A stretch of 64,000 nt of DNA from Bdellovibrionales bacterium. GTDB lineage: Bacteria; Bdellovibrionota; Bdellovibrionia; Bdellovibrionales; UBA1609. Positions 39,527 to 49,780 of this stretch are shown piece after piece. The notes under the pieces were generated by a model that saw only the letters and a list, made by a program, of their open reading frames with translations, was not told the DNA's origin and did not search any database. How positions within the stretch are numbered: position 1 is the first letter of the stretch; every line of letters begins with the position of its first letter. Location of the stretch: contig JAPPLG010000014.1 of the NCBI GenBank assembly GCA_028819545.1, positions 58,727-122,726 on the forward strand, in the 5' to 3' direction. The position numbers were made by a program, and so were the translations under genes.

Positions 39527-40612
39527 CTATTTTGAAAACTGACTCAATTGATTTAATAGTTCCAGTTCTTTTCTTTTTAATTTTTTTGGAATTTTTACTT
39601 TCACTTCATAAATAAGAGAACCTCTCCGGCCTCCAGACCCCAAAACAGGAAGTCCTTTATGTTTCAAAACAATAACATCTCCAGGCTGAATGCCTTTTGG
39701 AATATCTACAGGCTGAATATCATCTTCCAGGGATGGCGCTTGAACTTCCGCACCCAATATAGCCTGCAAATAAGACACTTCCAAAGTTGTTTTAATATCA
39801 GCACCCTGACGTTTAAATAAAAGGTCCTCTTGAACCTTTATTTCCACATAAAGATCTCCAGCAACTCCATTTTTATAACCTATTTCCCCTTCACCTCTGA
39901 TACGAAGCCTTGTTCCTGTTTCCACTCCTGGAGGAATTTTAATAGACAACTTCTTTTTCTGCCTGCTTTGCCCTCTCCCCTGGCAAGCACCACAGGGGTA
40001 TTGAACAACCTCACCTTGACCTGAACATTGAGGACATTGTACTGCAAACGAAATAAAGGCCTGCCTTTGCATTTTCTGCCCCCTTCCATTGCAGGATTTA
40101 CATGTCTCTAAAGCTGTCCCATCTTTGGCTCCTGTCGCTTTACACTGCTTACAATTTAATTCTGCAGAAAATTCAATGACATGTTCTCCCCCATACAGCA
40201 CATCTTTTAAATTCACAGTATGATGGTATCTTAAATCAGACCCTTTATTATGATAGCGGGGGCCTTCAGAAAAAGAAGAATGAAATAAGTCCTCAAAACC
40301 TCCTCTTCCTCCAAAGCCCATTTGTCCAAAAATATCTGAAAAAGAAGAGAAAATATCCTGAACATCCCTAAAACCCTGAAATCCATAAGAGGATTGAAAT
40401 CCGGCATGTCCAAAACGATCATATTGAGCTTTTTTCTCAGGATTGCTTAAAACCTGATAAGCTTCAGACGCCTTTTTAAACCTGTCTTCAGCATTTTTAT
40501 CTCCAGGATTTCGGTCTGGATGATACTGCAAAGCTAATTTTCTATAAGCTTTCTTAATCTCATCTGCAGAAGCCTGTTTGGAAATTCCTAAAACATCATA
40601 ATAATCAGACAA
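39527..40612 (-). CDS. dnaJ: Chaperone DnaJ
   Basis: J-domain [35 protein letters not shown] plus CxxCxGxG zinc repeats. Confidence 0.97.
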   Translation of the reverse strand: MSDYYDVLGISKQASADEIKKAYRKLALQYHPDRNPGDKNAEDRFKKASEAYQVLSNPEKKAQYDRFGHAGFQSSYGFQGFRDVQDIFSSFSDIFGQMGFGGRGGFEDLFHSSFSEGPRYHNKGSDLRYHHTVNLKDVLYGGEHVIEFSAELNCKQCKATGAKDGTALETCKSCNGRGQKMQRQAFISFAVQCPQCSGQGEVVQYPCGACQGRGQSRQKKKLSIKIPPGVETGTRLRIRGEGEIGYKNGVAGDLYVEIKVQEDLLFKRQGADIKTTLEVSYLQAILGAEVQAPSLEDDIQPVDIPKGIQPGDVIVLKHKGLPVLGSGGRRGSLIYEVKVKIPKKLKRKELELLNQLSQFSK

Positions 40613-40707
40613 TGATATATCCTCTGGAAAATAAACCTATTAAAAAATGTGTGATGCTTAAATGAAACAGTCAAGTTTTGCAAAGGTTTTTCTGTTGAAA
40701 AGGGCTT

Positions 40708-41397
40708 TTAATTAGAAGCTTTTGCTTTAAGCTCTCGGATTTCACGCAGTCTTCTCTTAAACCCACGCACAAAAGAGCTGTCTGGGTCATCTTCAATAAG
40801 CTTCATAATCATTTTCTCAGCAACATCCAAACGACCGGATTCAGAATAAAGTTTTGCTGAAAGACTATAAAGCCATAAAGGTCCTCCTTTTTTAGCGGCA
40901 TTTAGCAATAAATCAGCCGCTTTACGAGGTTCGTTTAATTCCATTAAATAATGGTGGCCTGCATGAAATGAAACATCCCAATCCTCAGGAAACCTTTCAA
41001 CCGCCTTATCCAAAATAATACGCGTACCTTCTTTATCCCCCATAATCACACCCATAATCACACCAGATAAGGTATAAGGTCTTTTAAAACGCGGGGCTAA
41101 CTCTGTAATGGCATTCGACATATGATAAGCCCAACCTTTGTGGCATTTATACTTTGTCTTTCCGTCATAAACAGGAATCCCCTGCTCATAACGACAAAAA
41201 TCAGCATTTTGAATATATCGAACCCATAAGAGATCTGCATAAATATCATTGTAGCCAAAAGCAAAGTACTTAATGACTTCAGGAGGAGCAAAGTAATAAG
41301 GTTTTCTGTAAACAGCTGCTTTTTCAAAGCCAAAAAAATATATACCGGCAACCGCGATAACCCCTAAAGCAATAGTATAAATATTTGATTTTTTCAA
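40708..41397 (-). CDS. Hypothetical membrane-anchored TPR-like protein
   Basis: N-terminal TM; TPR-like helical region. Confidence 0.6.
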   Translation of the reverse strand: MKKSNIYTIALGVIAVAGIYFFGFEKAAVYRKPYYFAPPEVIKYFAFGYNDIYADLLWVRYIQNADFCRYEQGIPVYDGKTKYKCHKGWAYHMSNAITELAPRFKRPYTLSGVIMGVIMGDKEGTRIILDKAVERFPEDWDVSFHAGHHYLMELNEPRKAADLLLNAAKKGGPLWLYSLSAKLYSESGRLDVAEKMIMKLIEDDPDSSFVRGFKRRLREIRELKAKASN

Positions 41398-41536
41398 AAT
41401 TCCCCCTCCTTCACAATCATAGCAAAAATATTATAACAATTTCAAAAACTTTTTTTATCAAAGAATAATTTAAGAAACAGTTTGACACTTAATCGAAACA
41501 ACCTGTAGAAATTCTTCAGAAGCAAAGGTTTATCGA

Positions 41537-42826
41537 ATGAATTTAGAAGCTCCAGCCGTCACTAAAAGAATTCAAAAGCAAAATTCCCAAAAACCAAACA
41601 AAGGTTTCATTTCATGGTTTTCTCAAGCCACTTTTGAACAAAGAGAAATTAATGAATTTATCAGTGTCGGCCGCGACACAAGCCAGATGATTGTCCTGGA
41701 TGACCCTTTTATTTCACGCCGGCATGCCCGTATTGAAAAAAAGAAAGATCACTACGTCTTAAAAGATATGTCCAGTCGAAACGGCATCTTCCTGAATGGG
41801 AATAAAATATTCTCAGCGATATTAAAAGATCAAGACCGCATTCAAATTGGCAAAACAGAATTTATTTTTTCAGCTAAGAGGTTTCAGAAAAATTGGAAAA
41901 CTTTCAGTCACAGCCTTAATCCTTCCTGGAACAAGCAACTCTCACGTATTCCCTCTATGGCTCAAACAGATTTCCCTGTACTTATCTTAGGCCCTTCAGG
42001 CTCAGGTAAAGAACATTTAGCACATATGATACACTCCCAGTCTTTAAGAAACACCGGCCCTTATGTCAGTGTGAATTGCAGTGCTTTAACAGAAACTTTG
42101 GCAGAAAGTGAATTTTTTGGTCACGTTCGAGGCTCCTATACAGGAGCAAGCCATGATCGATTAGGAGCTTTTCGCTCTGCACACGGTGGCACATTATTTT
42201 TAGATGAAATTGGCGACTTGCCTCTCAGTTTACAGCCAAAACTTTTAAGAGCTTTGGAGTCTAAAGAAATTAAACCTGTAGGATCTGATCAAACAATTAA
42301 AGTGGATGTAAGAATTGTAACAGCCACTCACCAAAATCTACAAGAAAAGGTTTTGGACAAAACTTTTCGTGAAGATCTATACTTTCGGCTTCATGTTTTA
42401 GAACTAAACCCTCCTGCTTTAAAAGATCGGATGGAAGATTTTAACAATATACTAAATACCCTTGCTGTTGAATTTGGAGTGTCTTTTTCCACTTCTGCTA
42501 TAGACAGTTTAAAATCTTATCACTGGCCTGGAAATATTCGTGAACTCAGAAATTCAGTAGCACGGGCAAAAGCCCTTTTCTCAAACACCATATTGAAGGC
42601 TGACAATGTTATAGAAATTATTGATCCTATTTATAATAAAAACACTCCTTCACCTGAAGAAAAATTACCTATTCTAAAACAAATGGAAAAAGAAATACTT
42701 ATTAAAGCTTTGAAAGATCATGCAGGCAACCAATCTATTGCCGCTCATCACCTGAATATACCAAGAACCACTTTCAACAGAAAACTCCGCTCCTATGGAA
42801 TAGATTCCAATTCCTGTGAAAACTAA
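41537..42826 (+). CDS. FHA-domain sigma-54-dependent transcriptional activator
   Basis: FHA VGRDTSQMIVLDDPFISRRHARIE...SSRNGIFLNG; AAA+ LGPSGSGKEHLAHMIH, GSYTGA, GTLFLDEIGDLP; Fis-type HTH. Confidence 0.93.
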   Translation: MNLEAPAVTKRIQKQNSQKPNKGFISWFSQATFEQREINEFISVGRDTSQMIVLDDPFISRRHARIEKKKDHYVLKDMSSRNGIFLNGNKIFSAILKDQDRIQIGKTEFIFSAKRFQKNWKTFSHSLNPSWNKQLSRIPSMAQTDFPVLILGPSGSGKEHLAHMIHSQSLRNTGPYVSVNCSALTETLAESEFFGHVRGSYTGASHDRLGAFRSAHGGTLFLDEIGDLPLSLQPKLLRALESKEIKPVGSDQTIKVDVRIVTATHQNLQEKVLDKTFREDLYFRLHVLELNPPALKDRMEDFNNILNTLAVEFGVSFSTSAIDSLKSYHWPGNIRELRNSVARAKALFSNTILKADNVIEIIDPIYNKNTPSPEEKLPILKQMEKEILIKALKDHAGNQSIAAHHLNIPRTTFNRKLRSYGIDSNSCEN

Positions 42827-43892
42827 ATACTTACTACTTTTTTCTTTGCTGTTTTCTTTTACGGTTCAAGCCAAAGTCACTTGGTTTTTGTCCAAAGAAG
42901 AAAGCTCCCACAAAGGAGCTTTTGTTCCTGCATACAGCAGATCTAATTTTTTAGGACATATATTAGGAGCCCGACTGTTTATTTACCCCACTTCTAAAAC
43001 AGGCAGTTACCTGTCCTTCAGCGGGCATTGGGGTCTGACAAAAACTATAAAAGGTATTCAAAGCAACTGGATTTACTGGACAGATCAGGGAGAGTGGTCA
43101 TCATCTCTAAGATGGGAGCAAACATCTGATCCTTTCTATAAAAGTGAATCCACTGATCGTATTGAAATACCTGTACAAAAAAAAGAACTTTATATTCAAT
43201 ATTTACATATACTAAATGAAAAGTGGAAAGCTGGTGTGTTTGCAGAATTTCAAGAAAGAAGAGAAGAAAAAGAACGGCCCTGCACTCTGTTCACAAAAAC
43301 AGAAGAAAAAGTATTATCTAATCAATGCTATGGTTTTTCCCCTCATGAACTTGGAGGAACTTTAGGAACAAAAATTCGAAGGGATACACGAGATAATATT
43401 TTCAATCCTTCTAAAGGGTATTTATTCCAAACAGATGTCAAAGCAGGTTATGAACATTACAATTTAAGTGATGTTTTTTTACAATTTAACACTCAAATAT
43501 CTTTTATTTTTTCTATCTTAGATTACGAGAAGTGGGTCTTAAACTTTGCTGTTGGAGGCACCCTCTTTGACACTAAAGAAAATAAATTACCTTATAGCTT
43601 TCAATTTAAATTAGGGGGAATGGACTATCTTAGAGGCTATTTACAAGGGAGATTTCATTCTGATCAATATTATTTAGCTCAAGGAGAGTTTCGACTACCT
43701 CTTCTTTCCTGGCTGGAGTCTGTATTATTTTTAGACTTAGGGCATGTCAGTTGGGTTAAAAAACCTTTATTTTCAGCTGGAGCAGGGGTTCGCATTGGTC
43801 TGCCCCCCTCTTATGACAAGAAAATCAGGGTTGAAGTCGGTTGGGGCGAAGATCAGCATAATTTTGTTGTGACTTTTGCCTATCCATATTAA
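42816..43892 (+). CDS. Omp85/BamA-like outer membrane barrel protein
   Basis: Signal peptide; [37 protein letters not shown]. Confidence 0.75.
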   Translation: MKTKYLLLFSLLFSFTVQAKVTWFLSKEESSHKGAFVPAYSRSNFLGHILGARLFIYPTSKTGSYLSFSGHWGLTKTIKGIQSNWIYWTDQGEWSSSLRWEQTSDPFYKSESTDRIEIPVQKKELYIQYLHILNEKWKAGVFAEFQERREEKERPCTLFTKTEEKVLSNQCYGFSPHELGGTLGTKIRRDTRDNIFNPSKGYLFQTDVKAGYEHYNLSDVFLQFNTQISFIFSILDYEKWVLNFAVGGTLFDTKENKLPYSFQFKLGGMDYLRGYLQGRFHSDQYYLAQGEFRLPLLSWLESVLFLDLGHVSWVKKPLFSAGAGVRIGLPPSYDKKIRVEVGWGEDQHNFVVTFAYPY

Positions 43893-43908
43893 GTTAACCT
43901 GCAGGAAA

Positions 43909-45555
43909 ATGAATACACCAAAGTATATCTTCATTACAGGAGGAGTGGTCTCCTCTGTCGGAAAAGGCCTGACTGCGGCCAGTTTAGGAGCTTTATTGGA
44001 AGCTAGGGGGCTTTCTATCAGCATTATTAAGTGCGATCCCTACTTGAATGTAGATCCCGGAACACTCTCCCCTTTTCAACATGGAGAAGTCTATGTCACT
44101 GATGACGGTGCTGAAACAGATTTGGATTTAGGTCACTATGAAAGATTTACATCCGCCCCTTTAAGAAAATCCAACAGCATCACAACAGGGCAAATTTATG
44201 AAAGTGTAATCTCCAAAGAAAGAAGAGGAGATTTTTTAGGCCATACTGTACAGGTTATTCCACACATTACAGATGAAATTAAGTCACATATGTTTGACAA
44301 AGGTAAAGACAGCGATATTGTTATTGTAGAAATTGGAGGCACCATAGGCGATATTGAAAGCCTTCCCTTTGTAGAAGCTATTCGACAAATGAGGGCGGAT
44401 CTAGGTTTTGAAAATACAGCATTTATTCATGTCACTTTAGTTCCATTTGTAAAAGTTGCCGGTGAATTTAAAAGTAAACCGACACAACACTCAGTTAAAT
44501 CTTTGAGAGAAGTAGGTGTTCAGCCTGATTTTTTAATTTGCAGAAGCCATCAAAAAATTGATGAATCTTTAAAATCAAAAATTTCTCTTTTTTGCAGTGT
44601 CCCTCCAAGTAATGTTATTTTTACTCCTGATGTAGATGTCATTTATGAAGTTCCATTACTTCTCCATAAAGAAAAATTAGACAATAAAATAGTGGAGCAA
44701 CTTCGACTTTCCACTCAAGAACCTCAGATACAAAGATGGAACCAAATTGTACAAAATTATAAATCTCCTGAAAAATCCATCACAATAGGCTTAGTTGGAA
44801 AATATGTGGATCTTAAAGACAGCTACCAGTCTCTTCATGAAGCTTTGGCTCACGCAGGAGTGGCCAACTCCTCTCAAGTGGATATTGAATATATTGATTC
44901 CGAATGCCTTAATGAAGAAAACGTAGCTCCTGTGTTAAAAGATCTTGACGGCATTATTGTGCCTGGAGGTTTTGGGCAAAGAGGGGTACCCGGAAAGATT
45001 TTAGCCATTCAATATGCCAGAGAAAATAATATTCCTTTCCTTGGTATTTGTTTTGGCATGCAGATGGCGGCACTGGAATTTGCCAGAAATGTTTGTGGAT
45101 TAAAAGAGGCTTCTTCCAAAGAGTTTTCAGATAAAAGCCCTGACATGGTCATTCACACTATGGAAAGTCAAATCGGTATTAAAAATAAAGGAGCCACAAT
45201 GAGATTAGGCGCTTACCCCTGCACTATTCACAAAAATACAAGAGCTTTCGAAGTTTATCAAACTCAACATATTTCTGAAAGGCACAGGCATCGGTTTGAA
45301 TTAAATAATGAATATCGGGAAATTTTAGAAAAACACGGAATGTCTTTATCAGGTATCAATGAAGAAAACAATTTAGTGGAAATATTGGAAATCCCGAATC
45401 ACCCATGGTTTATAGGTGTACAATTTCATCCTGAATTTAAGTCCAAACCTTTTTTACCTCATCCGGTCTTTGACCATTTGATTCGCGCCTCTGTTTTATG
45501 CAAACAACAAAATAGTTCTAAAGCAACTGAATCTGAAGATACAGCCTCTCCTTAA
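43909..45555 (+). CDS. pyrG: CTP synthase
   Basis: [31 protein letters not shown]; glutaminase domain; start re-called to 43909. Confidence 0.97.
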   Translation: MNTPKYIFITGGVVSSVGKGLTAASLGALLEARGLSISIIKCDPYLNVDPGTLSPFQHGEVYVTDDGAETDLDLGHYERFTSAPLRKSNSITTGQIYESVISKERRGDFLGHTVQVIPHITDEIKSHMFDKGKDSDIVIVEIGGTIGDIESLPFVEAIRQMRADLGFENTAFIHVTLVPFVKVAGEFKSKPTQHSVKSLREVGVQPDFLICRSHQKIDESLKSKISLFCSVPPSNVIFTPDVDVIYEVPLLLHKEKLDNKIVEQLRLSTQEPQIQRWNQIVQNYKSPEKSITIGLVGKYVDLKDSYQSLHEALAHAGVANSSQVDIEYIDSECLNEENVAPVLKDLDGIIVPGGFGQRGVPGKILAIQYARENNIPFLGICFGMQMAALEFARNVCGLKEASSKEFSDKSPDMVIHTMESQIGIKNKGATMRLGAYPCTIHKNTRAFEVYQTQHISERHRHRFELNNEYREILEKHGMSLSGINEENNLVEILEIPNHPWFIGVQFHPEFKSKPFLPHPVFDHLIRASVLCKQQNSSKATESEDTASP

Positions 45556-45570
45556 TTATGAAATAATAAA

Positions 45571-45689
45571 TTGGAAGAGTTGAAGTTAGTAATTCAAAAC
45601 TCAAACATGCGTTTTGCCACAGAACAAACTTTCAGCTGTTCTGTGATCAAAGCCGAACTCGTTTGAACCACTAACTTCAACACTTCCAA
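45571..45689. repeat. Large imperfect palindrome between convergent genes (possible bidirectional terminator/REP-like)
   Basis: Outer arms 45571-45590 / 45670-45689 (19/20), inner CACAGAACA 45618-45626 / TGTTCTGTG 45637-45645. Confidence 0.75.
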
Positions 45690-45733
45690 TTCGATCTTAC
45701 ACGCCTTAATCTTAGTAATAGCAATATTATTTT

Positions 45734-46783
45734 TTAATCCCAGTAATCGGACCATTCAGGTTCATGGGTTAAGAAAGTACAATTACGAAGAGCAACTTCA
45801 GGAACACTTAGATAAGTGTCTTTCAATAAATATTGATCAATTTGATTGGCAGAATATCGAAAAGCTCCTGTACCTTCGTTATCGTATACAGAAGGACAAA
45901 AATAAATCCATGAAAGACAGGCTTTATAAGAGCGGTCGCTTCCATAACCATTTATAGAATCAACATTTTCACAAACTCTGGAAAGCACATCATGAGTCAG
46001 CTCATAGATGGCAGACACTTCTTCATCATCGCTACTAAAAGTGACAATACCCCCCAAATAGCCTTGAATATTTTGTAAAACAATTTTTTCACCCTCTGTT
46101 AATGAGCTACTACTTTCTATTTCAGAACAGATCTCGGTGTCATTAGTAGTATCGCTAACGGTGTCAGAACAATATGGAGTGGATTTTATAGGTTTGTCAT
46201 CTACATCTCTTTGTCCAGCACTATGAACTAAGAGATCCGCAATAATATGAGTCCTTTTATCTGAAAAATCACGTATGGATTCTGCAACAGATTTATTAAG
46301 AATAATCCAACTTAAAACATCTTCAGCTTGAGATGGGGTATACGCCGGCCCTCCTGGATCATCTCCATCCTCATCATCATCGTCTTCTTCATCTCTTCGA
46401 TACTCTCCTCGAATCACATTGGACCAGGAAGATAAAGCCACACTGGCAAAAAGATCAAAGTCCCCTTGCCTAATATCACTTAAATCATGCACTGTTTTTA
46501 ATTCATCAAAAACCTCTTCCACCTTTCCTATTTCTTTTAAAGACAGCCTGTAACAACTTTTTCTTTCATCAGAAGCATCCAGCATTTGATCACAGATATT
46601 TTCACATCTCTCAGAATCTTCACATTGATTGGTGGAGCGTGTAGATCTCCTTCTGCCAATACGGCTGTCACTGGATCTTCCACCTGAGTCTGAAATAGAA
46701 GCCAAATAGTCCAGACTGGTTGAATCTACACAAGAAGTTAGTCCAAATAATACAATAATCAATCCTACTGTTTTCATATTCAT
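45734..46783 (-). CDS. Putative lipoprotein, Cys-motif family (paralog of 46780..47772)
   Basis: Lipobox LTSC|VD; CEDSERCENICDQM...KSCY; acidic DEEDDDDEDGDD linker. Confidence 0.75.
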   Translation of the reverse strand: MNMKTVGLIIVLFGLTSCVDSTSLDYLASISDSGGRSSDSRIGRRRSTRSTNQCEDSERCENICDQMLDASDERKSCYRLSLKEIGKVEEVFDELKTVHDLSDIRQGDFDLFASVALSSWSNVIRGEYRRDEEDDDDEDGDDPGGPAYTPSQAEDVLSWIILNKSVAESIRDFSDKRTHIIADLLVHSAGQRDVDDKPIKSTPYCSDTVSDTTNDTEICSEIESSSSLTEGEKIVLQNIQGYLGGIVTFSSDDEEVSAIYELTHDVLSRVCENVDSINGYGSDRSYKACLSWIYFCPSVYDNEGTGAFRYSANQIDQYLLKDTYLSVPEVALRNCTFLTHEPEWSDYWD

Positions 46784-47772
46784 TTCCTTAAAAAATCTAA
46801 AGCTTCCTTATATAAACTGCATTCCTGTAATGGTAATGAATCTAATTCATAACCTTTATATTCAACTAGAATAGGACATAGATAAAACTGAGCACATAAT
46901 AGAGAACTGCCGCATATTTCAGCAATAAGATCTGTGGCCATCTCCACAGCATTGTCATTATCCTGTGCTTCTGCATAAGTGGAAAATCCCACATCATCAT
47001 ACTCACCTTGAACTAAACCTATATAAATAGAAGCTGGATTATCATGACAAATACCTCTTGAAGGTGGATCCGAATCTTCAAGAGTAATACTCCAATGATT
47101 ATCTATATTAGGTGGAGTCCACATTCCATCACTGTTTAAGATGTCGCTACTGCAATCACTTTCACTTACACCCCATAAGTCACAAATATATTCTCTTTGT
47201 TCTTCTTCAGAAACAGAGCGCCCGGCAATACAAAAAAGATGACGGATAATATCCAAATCATCGTCTTTTGATACGATGGTGCGGGCAATTCTTTCCCTAT
47301 TAGCTATCCATTCCAAAACCAACTGAGCTGAATCAGAGTCATAAGCATGAATATCTTCCCAATATTCATTTCTTCGATCTCCGTCTTCATCTCTATGAAC
47401 AGGATCAATAAGATCTAAAAATCCTCTATAGCCAATATTTAAAAAGTGAGAAAAATCTTTATCTTCAATATCATTTAATTCAGAAAGTCTGCTCGGATTA
47501 ATTAAAACCTCAAAAACCTCAGAGACCACCTTAACCCGACTTTCTGGTGAATCATAACAGCGATCCAGGTCTGTCGCCTTTAAATACATATCTTCACAGG
47601 TTTCTTTGCATCGCTCACTTTCAGAACACCTTTCAGAAGAATCACTCAAAGATCTGGAGCGAACTCTATCTCTAAGTTGATCCCTGGCCTCTCCAGAAGT
47701 GGAAAAAAGCCCTGTGACCGGTTGATCAATACAAGACACTAAAAAAAGGGGTAAAAATATAAGCCATTTCAT
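46780..47772 (-). CDS. Putative lipoprotein, Cys-motif family (paralog of 45734..46783)
   Basis: Lipobox LVSC|ID; CSESERCKETCEDM...DRCY; 4-nt overlap with its paralog. Confidence 0.75.
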   Translation of the reverse strand: MKWLIFLPLFLVSCIDQPVTGLFSTSGEARDQLRDRVRSRSLSDSSERCSESERCKETCEDMYLKATDLDRCYDSPESRVKVVSEVFEVLINPSRLSELNDIEDKDFSHFLNIGYRGFLDLIDPVHRDEDGDRRNEYWEDIHAYDSDSAQLVLEWIANRERIARTIVSKDDDLDIIRHLFCIAGRSVSEEEQREYICDLWGVSESDCSSDILNSDGMWTPPNIDNHWSITLEDSDPPSRGICHDNPASIYIGLVQGEYDDVGFSTYAEAQDNDNAVEMATDLIAEICGSSLLCAQFYLCPILVEYKGYELDSLPLQECSLYKEALDFLRK

Positions 47773-47924
47773 GACTTATTTATCGACATGTTGAATATTC
47801 CCAATAAGTGCTTTATCCTATATAAAAAGACAACTAGTCTATAGTCTTAGTTGTATTTAAGACTTATATGAAAATTTGTTATAAAGAGTGAATTTTAAAC
47901 ACAGATTACTTAGGAGAAAACAAG

Positions 47925-48641
47925 ATGTTTGTACGAAAGACTTTATTTTTTATGTGCATATTTTTAATCAGCTGTGCACATGTGCCCCTTCAAGCAGGAG
48001 GAGAAGAGTCTGTCATTGTGGTTCATGGCTTTGCCAGAAGAGCCCGCTCTATGAATCAAATTGCTACTGCTGTTCATCAAGCCGGTTATGAAGTCAGAAA
48101 TGTAGACTACGATTCGATTAACAAAAATTTAAACGATATCAAAGAAGAAATTTATAGTAAGTTTGACCAATATATCTTTGAAAATCCAGGCAAAAAAATT
48201 CATTTTATAGGTCACTCTTTAGGGGGTCTTTTGGTTCGAGCTTATTTAGCTGAAAATAAATTAGATAATTTAGGTGTTGTAATTTTAATGGGAACACCCA
48301 ATAAAGGCACACAACTGGTTAACCAATATGAAGACAAGTGGTACTTTTCCTGGCTGGGGCCAGTGATTCCTGAGCTAGGAGTTGGAAATTCTCAGTTTTT
48401 GGATGCACTTCAAATGCCTGATTATACCGTGGGTGTCATTGCAGGATCCAAGCCTTATTCCAGACGGTCTGCAAAGTACTTGGAAGGAGATCATGACGGC
48501 CTGGTTACAGTAGAGTCTGCCAAGTTAGAGGGAATGCATGATTTTATAGAAATTGAAGTGAACCATTCCAGAATGAAGAGAGATCCGATAGTTATTGAAC
48601 AGGTGATTTATTTCTTAGAAAATTCCCAGTTTAAAAAGTAG
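47925..48641 (+). CDS. Lipase-like alpha/beta hydrolase lipoprotein
   Basis: Lipobox LISC|AH; VVHGFARR; GHSLGGLL nucleophile elbow. Confidence 0.8.
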   Translation: MFVRKTLFFMCIFLISCAHVPLQAGGEESVIVVHGFARRARSMNQIATAVHQAGYEVRNVDYDSINKNLNDIKEEIYSKFDQYIFENPGKKIHFIGHSLGGLLVRAYLAENKLDNLGVVILMGTPNKGTQLVNQYEDKWYFSWLGPVIPELGVGNSQFLDALQMPDYTVGVIAGSKPYSRRSAKYLEGDHDGLVTVESAKLEGMHDFIEIEVNHSRMKRDPIVIEQVIYFLENSQFKK

Positions 48642-48656
48642 CAAAGGCTTGCAAGT

Positions 48657-48699
48657 ATTCGCTCAGTAGCTACACTGCTTCGTAGTCCGGAATGACTTT
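48657..48699. repeat. Dispersed repeat family II, shortened copy
   Basis: ATTCGCTCAGTAGCTACACTGCTTCGTAGTCCGGAATGACTTT versus 1821-1876. Confidence 0.75.
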
Positions 48700-48768
48700 T
48701 TACACACAGAAGTGAAATAGTTTGTATAAGTGACTCAAACGAGTTCAGCTTTGATCACAGATTCAAAG

Positions 48769-48835
48769 TAGTAATGTTTTTACCGACGCCGGCAACTGGA
48801 TGCATTATATTAGAATTATAGAAAGTATAAAAATT
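48769..48835. repeat. Dispersed intergenic repeat, copy 2 (copy 1 at 534..600)
   Basis: See 534..600. Confidence 0.8.
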
Positions 48836-49012
48836 GATAAATTTATAAATTATAACCATAATCAAAAATTTGAGTTATTGAAAGATAATTTAAGGAAAGT
48901 CCATTCGTCAATATCTCAATTCTGTCATCGAATTAGTGAACATTCGCGGGGATGACTATTAAAAAATTGATTCTAATTAAAAAACACATTAAGGTAATTG
49001 TGAAAAAACTTT

Positions 49013-49086
49013 TGGGACATAGCTCAGTTGGTTAGAGTGCTACCTTGACATGGTAGAGGTCGGCGGTTCAAATCCGCCTGTCCCAA
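49013..49086 (+). tRNA. tRNA-Val(GAC)
   Basis: Cloverleaf TGGGACA..GCTC..CTACC-TTGACAT-GGTAG..GGCGG-TTCAAAT-CCGCC-TGTCCCA. Confidence 0.94.
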
Positions 49087-49119
49087 TAAAAATTCATTAT
49101 TTTTCTGTCGTTTCTGTAA

Positions 49120-49419
49120 TCATGAGGCAATAGAAACTTTTAATTTTACATTATCTCGTCTTAATTGATCTTGCAGGACAATTTGTACCCATACTTTTTG
49201 AGGATGTTTGAGTTTTTTAGCCCATTTTGCTACCATTTTCACTGACGGTAGTCTCCTGCCTTTCTCAAAATCACATAGTTTCTGTTTGGATGTACTTAAT
49301 TTATGAGCCATTTGAGTTTGAGTTAGTTCATTGTCCTCTCTATAAATAACCAATAAGTCTGCCAAAGTTAAAGAACCATAATCTTTTTCCAAATTTTTTA
49401 AACTATATTTAATACTCAT
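49120..49419 (-). CDS. XRE-family HTH protein
   Basis: LTQTQMAHKLSTSKQKLCDFEKGRRLPSVKMVAKWAKKL HTH. Confidence 0.75.
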   Translation of the reverse strand: MSIKYSLKNLEKDYGSLTLADLLVIYREDNELTQTQMAHKLSTSKQKLCDFEKGRRLPSVKMVAKWAKKLKHPQKVWVQIVLQDQLRRDNVKLKVSIAS

Positions 49420-49780
49420 GTGGCACCACCCTTTTAGGAAAAATCTACAACATCCACATTTTAATGTGTACCCCTAAAAAGGGTATTTTGTCAACATTAA
49501 AAATATCCAACAGTTTGAGGATGCTTGAGTTTTTTAGCCCATTTTGTCTAAAATACAAGCTGTTAATCAAAAATAGAGATTACTAATTGACCTTAACAGT
49601 ACCCTCTAGTAAATAACTTTTTGCACAATAAATTATAGTTCAAAAAATAGTTAAAATCTTAAAATATTAAAAATTACTGCCCAAAAGAATAGAAATTACA
49701 GTTTAGCTCTGGTATGCTCTCTGACTCACTTAGAAGTACTAACAGAATATATTATAGAATTGAAAAGATAAGGAATTTCA

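Noticed and set aside
49120-49500. XRE gene as half of a toxin-antitoxin module
   Set aside because: No toxin-like ORF was found next to it on either side; only a duplicated 33-nt segment upstream.
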